Shown here: one piece after another, positions 10,960-22,290 of the stretch
How the letters are laid out: the number at the start of each line of letters is the position of its first letter
Position numbering within the stretch: the stretch's first letter is position 1
From: Gnetum montanum
Taxonomy: Eukaryota; Streptophyta; Gnetopsida; Gnetales; Gnetaceae
Assembly (NCBI GenBank): GCA_015680685.1
Contig: MNCI01013865.1
Span: forward strand, 489,172 to 553,171
Reading direction: 5' to 3'
DNA: 64,000 nucleotides
Position numbers and translations under genes: made by a program
The notes under the pieces: generated by a model
The model's input: the letters and a program-made list of their open reading frames with translations, nothing else
What the model was told of the DNA's origin: nothing
Databases searched by the model: none

Positions 10960-11933
10960 TGATTGAGTAGTGGGTACCCCCTATGTCCAACCATATGAAT
11001 CACAAGTGTTCATGTGCTATCTAGTTGAATTCCATGGATGGGACTAGTGTGGTATCTATATTGTTAAGCATTAATCACAGGTCACTATCTTCTCACTTGA
11101 ACTAGTGGTAGTTTTGTCATGTATGGTTTACTCCAGAATGAGTCATATGATTATTAAAGTTGTGTGGCCCTTAAACTAATTTAATGATAATATAAAAATT
11201 AATTAATTAATTAATCTAATTAAAAACAAGAAGATAAATTCTAATCTAGCCTAAAGACAATGAGCATCAATTCCCAACTTACCGTACACATCCTAAACTC
11301 ACACATCCACTACTGGGATTACCAAGTATTATGCTACTAGTTGAACCAAGCAATAATGCTACTAGGATTACCAAGCGAATATGTGTTTACGCTCAAAACT
11401 AGTTACCCTCATTCCAACAATTGATTAAGATGCATAAAAATGTAAATATTAACTAAGTACATCAAAAGTAAATTGCATTAAAAGTAAATCTATTCTAAGT
11501 CAAAGTGTTGCAATGAATATGAATCAATCTCAATCTTATTACTATTTATGGAATGTATCTAGGTATAATGCCACTCAAATAAGACATTGTACAACTGACT
11601 CAAATCCATACTGTGGTCACTTACTAACTATTTGCTAGGATTATAGGAGAAGATTGCAAGAGTCTAGCTACACTAATGATTATAATGGTGTCAAATATGT
11701 AGTAGGTTCTCATATATTTATAAGCAAATACAAGCATTGAATCAACAGGGATGTGTTAATGCATTTATTGCATCAATGGGGATGCATCAATCAAGATGTG
11801 TTGATGGGAATGTGTCAATTGGGTTGCATCAATGCATTTCATCCACACATGTCTCAAGCATCAAAGATGCAAGGACAAGGCTTCATCGATAAGGATACAT
11901 CAACAAAGTTGCTCGACATATCATGTCTCATCA
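10960..11933 (-). repeat. Element 3 right LTR, 974 bp
   Basis: Starts TGATTGAG, followed by GGGTACCCCCTATG and CAACCATATGAA; ends GTCTCATCA. The tips match the LTRs of elements 4 and 5, but the body differs. A minus-strand TATA (TTATAAATATATG) lies near 11709-11723. A (TTAA)n run sits near 11195-11215. Confidence 0.65.
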
Positions 11934-12187
11934 TAAATGAATAGTAACATCAATAAAGTAAATTATAATTAGTGTAAAGTAAACATAAAAGATAAAAAAG
12001 TTGTAGGTGGGATGGAAAAGATAGTAGAAAAGAAGATTCTCTTAGTAACTTCCAATGAAAGTGAGATCTTCAAATCACCAACTATTCATACTAAATAAAA
12101 AATCTCTAGAACTTAAGTGATATCTCCCATCTTAGACCCATAAATATCTCCCTACTCCTTGGACACCAAGTAAGAGGAGGAAGAGCC
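11934..12187. other. Spacer with no recognised feature
   Basis: Purine-rich DNA between element 3 and the outer nest. Its right end (GAGGAAGAGCC) reads naturally into the purine-rich DNA after 50440, as expected if the two were contiguous before element 4 inserted. Confidence 0.5.
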
Positions 12188-12192
12188 ACTAG

Positions 12193-12957
12193 TGATGAGT
12201 GGCGAGGTACCCCTACACTTAACCATATGAATATGAGTGTTTCACACATGATCCGGTCGAACTCCAAGGACTAAGTGCTTATTCACCTTAATGGAACACT
12301 TAAGGTTAATCAATCGTTGTCTTCCCAAACTTACTTGTATTATCATGGTTGTATGGTTAAGTAAACTTGAGGTATATGATTTTTATATATTTTATCTTTT
12401 TAGTGTCTTATGCTAATCGATAAAGGTAAGGAGAACTAAGTAACTAACTTACATTAACTATTTACTAACTAAGTTCTAATTGCTCCTAACACCAGTATCC
12501 ATTCCCACTTGTTGCACACATCCTAAACTAGTGCAACACTATTGGGATTATCAAACGCTAATCATTACCGGGTTACCAAGCACTGCACACATGCTTGAAG
12601 TAGTCGTACTGAGTGCACGTAACTAGGAGAGTCAAGGGTTGAGAGAGATTAATTAACTAGGAAAGCATTTAAACATTAAACAATAATTAATTACTATTTA
12701 GCTTAGTCCATATGCTGCAAGGTTTATCATAAAGTTCATCTTTATTTTCATACACAAATGTGTGCTCAGGTACAATTTGCTCAAATAAAGATCCGTTCAC
12801 TTTAAGACTCCTAATACGGGCACATGGAAATTATTCTAACTCTGGAATGGTAAAACTACAAGAGTTTAGCTATGGGTCTAAGTCTTACACCCTAGAACAA
12901 GGAAATCCACCTCTTATTTATAGAAATTGAGGCAGGCTGCAATATTGTGGCTCATCA
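12193..12957 (-). repeat. Element 4 left (3') LTR
   Basis: Begins TGATGAGTGGCGAGG and ends GGCTCATCA, giving a 7-bp inverted tip (TGATGAG/CTCATCA). A minus-strand TATA (TATAAATAAG, 12913-12922) lies only about 35 bp from the U3 tip. By eye it differs from the 49643 LTR at roughly one base in ten over the first 180 bp. Confidence 0.9.
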
Positions 12958-13014
12958 TACCCCCATGGCTAAATGAAAACTCATCCTCAAGTTCCTTACA
13001 AAATATTGGGAAGG

Positions 13015-13807
13015 TGATGAGTGGCGAGGTACCCCTACACTCAACGATACAAATACGAGTGTTTCACGGGCAATCTGGTCGAACTCCAAGGACAAAGTGC
13101 TTACGCACCTTAATGGAACAGTTAAGGTTAATCAATTGATGTCTTCCCAAACTTACTTATATTCTCACAGTTGTATGGTTAAGTAAGCTTGAGGTATATG
13201 ATTTTTATATCTTTTATCTTTTTAATGTCTTATGCTAATTGGAGAAGGTAAGGAGAACTAAGTGACTAACTTACATTAACTATTTACTAACTAATTTCTA
13301 ATTGTTCCTAACACCAGTATCCACTCCCACTTGTTGTACATATCATGAACTAGTGTAATGCTATTGGGATTACCAAATGCTAATCGTTATTGGGTTACCA
13401 AGCACTACACACATGCTTGAAGAAGTTGTACTAAGTGCACTTAACTAGGAGAGTCAAGGGTTGAGAGAGATTAATTAACTAAGAAATCATTTAAACATTC
13501 AACAATAATTAATTACTATTTAGCTTATTTTGTATGCTGCAAGGTTTATCATAAAGTTCATCTTTATTGAGGTACAAAAATGTGTGCTCAGGTACAATTT
13601 TCTCAAATAAAGATCTATTCACTTTAAGACTCCTACTGTGGGCACATGGAACTTATTCTAACTCTGGAATGGTAAAACTGCAAGAGTTTAGCTAAGGTTC
13701 TAAGTCTAACTGCCTAAAACAAGGGAAGCTACCTCTTATTTATAGATAATAAGATGGGACGCGATATCGTGTATGCAATATCATGTACGTGATATCGTGG
13801 CTCATCA
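13015..13807 (-). repeat. Element 5 left (3') LTR
   Basis: TGATGAG...CTCATCA. The TATA on minus is at 13735-13744. Beside the U3 tip are three copies of a GATATCGTG-like word (13755-13800) at about 14-bp spacing. The element 4 left LTR has only one copy. Confidence 0.9.
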
Positions 13808-15583
13808 TACCCCCATGACTGAATGAAAACTTATCCTTGAGTTCCTTACAAAATATTGGGAAGGTATGGGATTATTAACTTGAATGACACTAATGGTGAA
13901 TGGGATGACATGTGAACGGATCATCATTACAATACATGGCAAAATTAGTGTTCATGACCACAATAGTGAACACTATACACATTTGACATCCAGCCTTATT
14001 TGGCAGCTAAGAAAGAAAATAAGAAGATGTGTTGCTACTGATGCCAAAATTGCACCTTCTGTTTTCCACCTATAACCATGCCATCAATCTTGTTCTTTTG
14101 CATGAATGTTCTAGCACCAGTCCATCCTAACTATTTCCTCTAGCTCCAGTCTGTTGTCGTATGATTGCCATCTACACACACAACATAGTTAGATACTAGC
14201 AAGGGTAAATAAATCACAATTTAGTTGATACCTTACTTCAATGTATAGTTTATTGGTTGAGTTGTGATATGGCTAATATGGATTCTGGAGATATAACACT
14301 AGTGACTATAAAAGGTGTAAGGTGTAGGGGTTAGGAGAAAATTGAAAAAATTAGATGAGCACCCCCATGACTAAGAGCGATCCTCTGGTAGCGAAAGAAT
14401 GAAAAAATATAAGGAATAAGAAAGATGGAGAAAAAGAAACAATGGAAACACTAATAAAATGGATGTCAAAGGTGGAAATGAATAAAATAAATGGTTATTG
14501 TAGAAATGTTTAAAGGAAAGAAGTTAACTAATACACCAAATAGAAATGCTAGTGGGTCCTTCCCAAAGTAGGCTCATGCCCTTAATGCCCTAACAATCCC
14601 ACATTCAAAGAGTTCGTAGACTCTGGAAATGTCATTTGGAAGCAAGAGTTAAAGTCTTAACCATAAGAAATTACCAAAAAGAAAACAATGTATCAACTAA
14701 AATATATACTACCGATATAGCTGACAATGAGGTGGAAAATGGAGAAAGAATGATGAGAAGAAGAGAATGGAATGGAGTCCCAAGAACAAGGTGGTGTACA
14801 GCCCCTTGTGTATTTATGGTTAATGTGACTTAGTAGATCTCATTCTAAATCTAGCCTCAAATAATCCACATTCAGTGAATTTTCATTAATACACTTGGCC
14901 AATCCATCCACCTGAAGTAGCAAGAATGCTTTCACCANGCATTAATACACTTGGCCAATCCATCCACCTGAAGTAGCAAGAATGCTTTCACCAAAGAGTC
15001 ATCACCATTCCGAAGAAATAGAAAAGGAAAAATTAGGGAGTGAGAGAGGGCCTTAGTTAGAGGAAACATGTTTGTTTAGTTCCATAACTAGTGCTTGTAG
15101 CCGAGAGGATTATTTTGTCTAAGGGGTGTGCTTTGAATTCTCACTGTTGTGTGTTTTTTTTTCTTTTTTTCTTTTTTTTTTCATGAAAACCACACCATGC
15201 AAAGACTTATTATGTTTATTGGCTTAGCTTCTCGATAATGGAGTAATGTTAGAATGGTAAGGAAAACTCAAGGAGAAAACATCCAAGCACCCAAGAGAAT
15301 GGCCAGCATAAATGCATCAAATCCACTTAAAGTCACACCCTTTTCAATCCATGAGTCCTTCCGTAGTTCGAGAAATGTCCAGTCACCAATTCATTGATAG
15401 TTCTATTATTAAGAAAGGGACTATACATTTCCAAGCCAAGAGAGATCATAGAAATTTATGAATGCATTGATGATGTGGACTCATTGCCTGTTATATCAAA
15501 AGAACCATACCTTAGTATCGACATTATAACTCAAAGGTAAAAACCAAACATTAGCAATCAATGGAATATAGTTCATACCACCA
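13808..15583 (-). other. Element 5 3' non-coding tail with polypurine tract
   Basis: The minus strand reads CATGGGGGTA just before the left LTR, a short polypurine tract. The remaining 1.7 kb has no supported coding frame. Parts recur in element 4 (43744-45430) and, more weakly, in element 8 (near 55300-56680). It holds a T/C-rich run (15148-15180) and one N at 14938, where 14884-14937 is repeated as 14940-14993. Confidence 0.65.
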
Positions 15584-15815
15584 TCAAGAGCACTTATTAG
15601 GTGACGAACCAAACAAAATAAACAAATACACAAAGAAATGAAAGAGTATAAATGATGTTGCAAAACAAAAAATAAGAATAGTTAAAGAAATTTGTAAAAG
15701 AAAAATGTGTAAAACAAAAATATAAAAAGGAACTGAGGGCCTCAGTTGATCAGAAGAGGTGGCCATCTCCCCCATGACTAAGTTAGAAGGGGGAGATCTA
15801 AAATAATGAGCGAGG

Positions 15816-17170
15816 TCATCCCTTCTCAGAGGTATTATGGGCACTGGTCATTCTGAGTTCATGGAATGGTTTGGTCTGTTGCACATTCACTAGTAATCTC
15901 TTATTAGGGCTCTTAGATTTGTATATGATCATGGCCCCAGAAGGAAAGGTTGTATGAATAATGTAAGGTCCTTCCCATAGTGTTTGAAATTTTGTGCGTT
16001 GTGGCACATGTGTGGGGTTCTAGTAGAGAACCTTATCTCTTGGTTGATACTTAACCTTTCAAATTTTTAAGTCATGATGTTTCTTGTTATATGCCTTGTG
16101 CAACTCATTTGATGACAAGGCAGCTAATCAATTTTCGTCTAGTACGTTTAAAGTTTCCAACCTTTGTTTTTGTGCTAGATCAAGGTCGAGATGGAGGTCA
16201 TAAGTCATGGATAGGGTACGAACCTTAGTTTGAATCAGAAGCTTTGGAATTTTTTCATACACTAACTCATAAGGAGAGTAGCCTATATGGAGTTCCCAAG
16301 TAGAGCGGTATTCCCAAAGAGCATCATTCAGTTTAGTGCTCCAATATCACCTATACTTGCTAATTATCCTTGTCAATATTTTAGTGATCTCCCTATTAGT
16401 AACCTGGCTTGTCCATTATCTTGGGGGTGATAAGGTGTAGTTAATTTATGTTTGACCCCTAAGCATTACATTAACTTCTGAAAAGTTGCACCTATGAAGT
16501 GTGTTCCATTATCCGAGATAAGTGCATATGGCACACCAAACCTATTTACGATTTTTTGTTACAAAAATCATGCAACTATAGATGATGTGTAGTTTGTAAC
16601 AACAGCTACTTTAGCCCATTTCATTAGATATTCTATAACAACAATGATGTAAGCTTTTCCATTGGACATTGGTGTAATGGACCCCATAAAGTCTATTCCC
16701 CAAATGTTGAACGGTTCTAAAGGTTGAATCCATTGTTGCTGACCCTCCATTCTAGTAATCATTCCTCCATCACATTGGCAACACTCAAGATTGGACAAAA
16801 TTGATTGGCATCTCAAAATAATGTTTTCCAGTAATATCCTACAAGCAAGATCTTAATAGCCATTCATCTCCTCACATAGTGATCCCCACAAGGACCCTCA
16901 CGAGCATCTTGGAGAACTCTTAGTTGATCCACCTCAGGCATGCACCATCAAACCAAGCCATCAAGACACACTTTGTAAAGTTGTCTATTGATCTCCATGA
17001 AGTACTTGGCTCTATGAAGAAATTTTTTTTTCTTCCTAAAGTCTAGCTTCTATGGTGTTTGTTGGATAAGGAGATAGGTGAGAATGCTACTATACTAGTT
17101 TGCTTCCGTGGGTTGGTTGTTCACTACACCGGCAAATAGGGCCTCAGTGGGAAAATGATCAGACATTACA
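15816..17170 (-). pseudogene. Integrase of element 5
   Basis: Minus-strand pieces of the whole enzyme. The zinc-finger region reads EGPCGDHY then VGYYW (near 16830-16930). The core at 16568-16816 reads EPFNIWGIDFMGSITP (first catalytic Asp kept) and VVIEYLMKWAKVAVV (the VDYxSKW position has Glu for Asp). The C-terminal domain at 15816-16007 reads KFQTLWEGPYIIHTTFPSGAMIIY, then LVNVQQTKPFHELR. It would insert the cDNA into chromosomes. Several stops and frameshifts make it inactive. The frame ends at the start of the non-coding tail. Element 8 has a close relative. Confidence 0.85.
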
Positions 17171-18560
17171 TATTCATCCTCTTTACTATCCCGATTCAAC
17201 CAAAATAAATAATTTTCAACTACGTTCTCGGTGCCCTTTCAATCAATCATCGTTAGATTGAACTCCTGTAGGATTACCAACCATCGTATAATATGATGGC
17301 TAACCATTGGCTTGTTCATGAGAAACTAGATTGCACTATGATCCATACGGATGAATACTTTGTAACCTAACACATAGTGTCTAAACTTATCCAGTGCAAA
17401 GACTATAGCCATTAATTCTTTTTCTGTAGTTTTGTAGTTAAGTTGTGCATCGGCGATACTCCTACTTGCACAGTGAATGTAATAAGGAATTTTTGGTCAT
17501 CTAACTATGTAAGCACAACTCCTAAGGCATAATTGGACACATCGGTCATTATATGGAATGGTTTGGAGTACTCAGGAGTTTGCAGAATGGGAGTTTCTAC
17601 AAGATTTTATTTCAGAGCTTGGAATGCTTGTTCACATTCCCTGGTCCATTTGAATGGTGCGTCCTTCTTTGTTAGCTCTACCAATGGTTTGACAATCTTG
17701 GAAAAGTTCTCAATGAATCTCCTATAATAGATAGTGTGTCCAAGGAATGACCAAATGTCTTTAATAGTTTTTGATTAATGAGTGATTCCTTGGATGACCC
17801 TAACTTTATCTAGGTCTACCTCTATTTTTGAATGTGAAACCTTATCCCCAAGTACTACACCTTCTTGGACCATTAAATGGCTTTTCTGCCAGTTGAGCCT
17901 TAAGTTGGTTTCTACGCATCTTTTTAGCACTTCCTCTAATTGGTCCAAGGCTTGGTCAAAACTTGTTTCATAAGTGGAGAATTCATCCATAAAAACTTCC
18001 ACTCTATTTCCTATCTATTGTTGGAATATGCTTAGAACTAAGTCTTGAAACATTGCTAGGGCATTACACAAGCCAAATGGCATTTGTTTATATGCAAACA
18101 TTCCCCAAGGACTAGTGAATGTTGTCTTGGCTTGATCTTCTAGGGCTATCCGTATTTGGTTGTATCCACTATAGCCATCCAGAAAACTAAAATAGTGATG
18201 CCCTGTTATGGTGTCTAAGACTTGGTCAACAAATAGAAATGGAAAGTGATCCTTAAATGTTTCCATGTTCGATAGCCTAAAATCTATACACATCCTCCAT
18301 TTACCTCCCTTTTTAGGCACGATCACCAAAGGGCTAAACCATTCGCTATCAGCAATGGGATATATGAACCCAGCCTTAAGAACCTATTCTATTTCTTCCT
18401 TTACTATTTTCTTCAATTTTGGGTACAATCACCTCTGTGGTTATTTTTGAGGTTTCATGGAGGGATTAGTGTAAATCCTATGCTAGTATATCCTAAGATC
18501 CATTTTAGTTAATTTTGGGTATGACCAGCCAAAGGCTTTTGATTATTTGTTTATCACTTT
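17171..18560 (-). pseudogene. Reverse transcriptase and RNase H of element 5
   Basis: RT begins with a decayed linker. The clearest part is 18329-18015: VIVPKKGGKWRMCIDFR (motif 1), DHFPFLFVDQVLDTI, FSFLDGYSGYNQI (motif A with its Asp), TTFTSPWGMFAYKQMPFGLC (motif B). After a frame change, 18002-17775 gives EVFMDEFSTY, then NLRLNWQKSHLMVQEGVVLG. The catalytic box normally reads FMDD in this lineage; here the second Asp is Glu. RNase H follows from about 17700 (MTDVSNYALGVVL) with many stops. This block is deleted from element 4. Confidence 0.85.
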
Positions 18561-18962
18561 CAGTTGTCTTTTTTTTTGTTTGGGAATAGGTATTGCATTG
18601 ATGATCACCATTTTTCATTTTATGAGGGTCATATATTCCAGGCCAGTGGGCAATGGTTTCAAATCTATGGGCTCTTGTTTAAATTTTTTAGGAATTTCCA
18701 ACTTCCCCCAGTTGATGTGTTCAAGGTTAAGGCTTGGAAGTTGGCAACAGACTTACTCTAGTGTATCTATGCTTTCAATATAAGCACTAGTTATTCCCTC
18801 AGTTAGTTCCATGCATGTTAGTGAGTTGCTCTCTTGATCAACCATCAACCATTGTGTGTCTTCTTATTGTGTGGCTACTGCATATAGGCACTTTTGTATG
18901 TTAATGTCTTGTGCACATTGATTGCATGTAGGCAATGCTAAACTTTGCATAACCTATGATCT

Positions 18963-19529
18963 CTACAAGCAATTGCATCCTATGTCACTACATGTGATAC
19001 ATGGAACTTTCTTCTTCTTGATATTTCCAAATTTATTCTTCTTGGATATTTTTAGGGAAAGATTGTGGATCCCTAGGCATGCATCTATAGTACTTAGCCA
19101 TGCTCTTCCCATTATTATTGGGAAGTTCCCTTTACTATTGTCCACTTGTATTACTAGGAAATCAACTGGATACAACCACCCACACATAGTGGTAACAATG
19201 TCCTCCACTAGTCCCAAAGGCACAGTGATGGACTAGTTGGCTAGCTCTAGGTGAATATTACTCTTCCTTAATGGAAGCAGGTTCTAGCGTTTGTACATCT
19301 CTTATGATATTAAGTTGACTCTAGAACTTGAGTCCAGAAGATCTTTACATGGTTCATTCTTGGTGAATTGGAGGTAAATTAGGGGGCTTCCAAGATTAGA
19401 GAATTTTTTAGGAAGGTGGCCCACCTTAATCCAGTCAGTAACAACATGTATTAACATAACCGTATGTGTTGAACTCGGTGTTTGGTTTGAAGGGGACTCT
19501 GAAGCCTTATTTGATAGGGAGGTGTTCAT
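18963..19529 (-). pseudogene. Aspartic protease of element 5
   Basis: Minus-strand pieces: DWIKVGHLPKKFSNLGSPL, then CKDLLDSSSRVNLIS, where the active-site triplet DSG has become DSS, then (19223-18963) PLGLVEDIVTTMCGW, FLVIQV and FPIIMGRAWLSTIDACLG, the distal ILGR-type strand. It would process the Gag-Pol precursor. A stop or frame change separates the halves near 19230-19300. The element 4 copy keeps LLDSGFGVNLIS. Confidence 0.8.
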
Positions 19530-20099
19530 ATGTTCAACTACTTATGGTTGTGAGGGCTTCATTGGACTATTGGTTCTGAAGAAAGGTCTTTTCTTCATAA
19601 GGTTTTTAGAACCAACTATAGGTTGAGGATTCATAGCCCTCATGCTATTGCATTGCTGCGGTTGAGTAGGGAGTTCCCCTTACATTGCTGGAGTGGGCGC
19701 TAATGGAGCTATCAGTGTGAGAGTTGCAAATGAATTTGGAGGATGGTATGTTTGTGGGTTGTCTCCCCTAGAAGAAGGAGTCCTCTAGTACTCCTGAGCT
19801 TGGTAGTGATGTTGTGATGTCACGTGACCAATAGAGTCACATGGAGAGATTGGCTGCTACACATAGTAGCCATATGGATCTGGTTGTCGGTAGGGGTATT
19901 GTTGCCTTGGTGGTGGCATCCCCCATGACTATGGGTATTGCCATTATTGGTGTTTCTTAATAGGTTGTGGTGGAGTTTTACTTGGATAATACATTGAAGG
20001 TTGGTGGAACTACCTTGGGTTACCTTGGGGATAAGGTAACCATTGAGGTGCTTACTACTTGTTAAGTCATGGGTTGAGTGCATACACCCTAGACTCTTG

Positions 20100-21733
20100 T
20101 AGATGTGAGATCACTAGGCAACATCTCTTAGGATGGTCATATTGGCATATCTCACATCCACCATCATTGTCTGTATCTGAATCCACAACCTCTTCGGTAA
20201 TGGCCATTTTACCCTTACCTCTATTACATGCATTGTCAATTCTCTCTTTTTCTTTTTTTCATAGTCACTTCCTCAGTCCCTAGACTCCTCTACGATTTTA
20301 AGAATAGTTTTAAACCCACTATCCAGGGAGTCCCACATTTTTTCTATTTTTTCCAATACCTCTATTGTTAATTTTTGGAGTAGCAAGGTTTTCCTATTCA
20401 TCATCTCTTCAAGTGGTAACTCTTCCTTCTCCTCAAAAAATCTCACTCCAATTTTTTAGAGGGAAGGATCTCGGTTATAATCTTTTGCACTTTTTCTCTT
20501 ATGTAGCTCCCCTTCTTCCTTGGCTACCTACTCTAGCAATCTATGAACATGATGAGACCTAAGACCTCATAATCTCCCTTGGGCATACGTTCCAATGGTT
20601 CTCCTTGTTTCATGCCTAAGTCAATCTATGAGATGGCATAGTTGATCCCACTGTGAATAACCATGGATCGGGCAATGATGTAAAAGTGCATAATAATGAC
20701 CCATGGTAGCATCCAAGGATTCATGATTTCCCTACTTCCATCCTTGGATTTTCTTTCGTAGGTTAGACACTTGGGAGTACATTTGGTATTTATCATTAAA
20801 CAATTCTAACATCGTACTACACCTTCGAATGCATTTCGATTCTAAGGACCGATACCAACTTTTCGCTTCTTTCACTAGTGTCCTTGGGAAAAATTTTAAT
20901 TTTTTCCATTCATTTTATATGTTCTACAAGGAACATGCATCATGAAATGCTTGTAAGTGATTTTGAGGATCAACGTTGTATCCCCCCTCAAACCATGGGA
21001 TGTTATTCATGTCTAACCTCTTGATCCTACTATCTTTTTGGTGTCTTGTTGGAACTCTTATAGCCTTTGTTATGTCTAACATGCTTCTAGTTGTGAGTAG
21101 GGATTCTTCATGGTCATCTCTTTCATAGCATCTATGATTTCTATGTGGTTCCCTACTCTCCCTTCTTCCATGCCTTGATTCCTTCAAGTTCCCTCGTCCT
21201 CATTCTCAACTATCTCATTGATGTTTTTCACTCTGTTTACCTTTGTTCTCATGGCTGTGTTCTTTATGACTATAGCTAGATACTGAAGGAGAGGGTGAAT
21301 GTGAAGATGAAGGTGAAGAAGAAGGAGAACAATCACCATGATGGTTTTTTCTGCCTTCTCTTCTATGGTCCTGGCCATGATCGTGATCACGATCAGAACG
21401 TCCACCCTTATCATGTGTTTGTGTTCCCTCGTTAAACACTTTGTGTTTGTGGGGATCAAAACCAAGGTTGTGAACTATGGAGTGTAGGTTCTGATACATC
21501 ATCTCCTAACCTTCGTTAGGACAAGGAACATCATTTGGTGGGGAACCTGTTGAAGCAAGTTCACCACCCTCAATTTCACTCAAGACATGCAAAGCATTAT
21601 GGGGCCATTTACCCTTCGAGGATGTATGATATCTCTCCTATTGCAAGTGCTTTTGACATTGCACTTCTGTGGAATGGTATTCCCTTATGTCATGATTGCA
21701 TGCAACATATTTTGTGTATAAAGATGACATGCC
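20100..21733 (-). pseudogene. Gag of element 5
   Basis: Starts near an ATG at 21733. An N-terminal His/Asp/Arg- and Ser-rich part (21502-21215) is followed by RHQKDSRIKRLDMNNIPWFE and GGYNVDPQNHLQAFHDACSL (capsid domain of the retrotransposon-gag type), then a WY-containing helix region, broken by stops, to about 20690. A zinc-knuckle-like CEICQYDHPKRCC (CX2CX3HX3C) lies near 20110-20160. In both family copies the stretch near 21190-21217 has three TGA codons where CGA would give an RD/RE-like run, suggesting CpG decay. The plus-strand frame at 21535-21849 is a shadow of the gag N-terminus. Confidence 0.75.
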
Positions 21734-22120
21734 TATTCATGAGAGAGCACAAAGGAGCATGTTGGGGACTGATCGATCTAGAGGTAACACAATGTTACCT
21801 TCCAAGTCTCTCCAATGCAGTTGTTCATATTGATGGAGAATTAAGGTAAAGTTGGGTACATACTCATCATGACGAGTATATACTACCAAAAACTATTGAG
21901 GAACTGGCAGATCTTGGTTACATGTGTTATGCCACCAACTATCTCTTGTGTGAGTCCTAGGCGGTGAAGTGCTTTTATGTGAAGAAGAAGATATTTTTGT
22001 TTTGTTCGGTGTGTAACTTACCATTATCTTATCTTTTCTTGATTAACCCTAAGGGTTCATTCTAGCATCCCAATGATATGAATGATTTCCTATGCTCTAC
22101 ATAGCGCACAAACAACTAAG

Positions 22121-22138
22121 TCCCTAGAAACGACACCA
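22121..22138 (-). other. Primer-binding site of element 5, tRNA-Asp type
   Basis: The minus strand reads TGGTGTCGTTTCTAGGGA, one base inside the LTR end. It is a decayed form of TGGCGCCGTTGCCGGGGA, the tRNA-Asp complement common in plant gypsy elements. Confidence 0.7.
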
Positions 22139-22139
22139 A

Positions 22140-22290
22140 TGATGAGTGGCAAGGTACCCCTACACTCAACCATACGAATACGAGTGTTTCATGCATGATC
22201 CAGTCAAACTCCAAGGACAAAGTGCTTATGCACCTTAATGGAACACTTTAGGTTAACCAATCACTATCTTTCCAAAGTTACTTTTATTAT
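22140..22290 (-). repeat. Element 5 right LTR, first piece
   Basis: TGATGAGTGGCAAGGTACCCC up to TTTTATTAT, where element 6 starts. The homologous uninterrupted stretch in element 4's LTR is near 49643-49793. Confidence 0.9.

Larger units (their letters stand above)
9300..11933 (-). mobile_element. Element 3: non-coding LTR element sharing LTR tips with elements 4, 5, 8 and 9
   Basis: The right LTR (10960-11933) is complete and starts TGATTGAG. The left LTR is reduced to its terminal part (to 9511). The junction TCTCATCA followed by a C-rich strand (polypurine tract on minus) at 9511, and a degenerate primer-binding site at 10941-10958, set the minus orientation. The internal 1.4 kb has no recognisable gag or pol, so this is a deletion derivative or a non-autonomous element. 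Confidence 0.6.

Noticed and set aside
21535-21849. Plus-strand 104-codon frame, open also at 49038-49346
   Set aside because: The minus strand there reads as the gag N-terminus (SSKGKWPHNASHVLSEIEGG in element 4), so the plus frame is its shadow.
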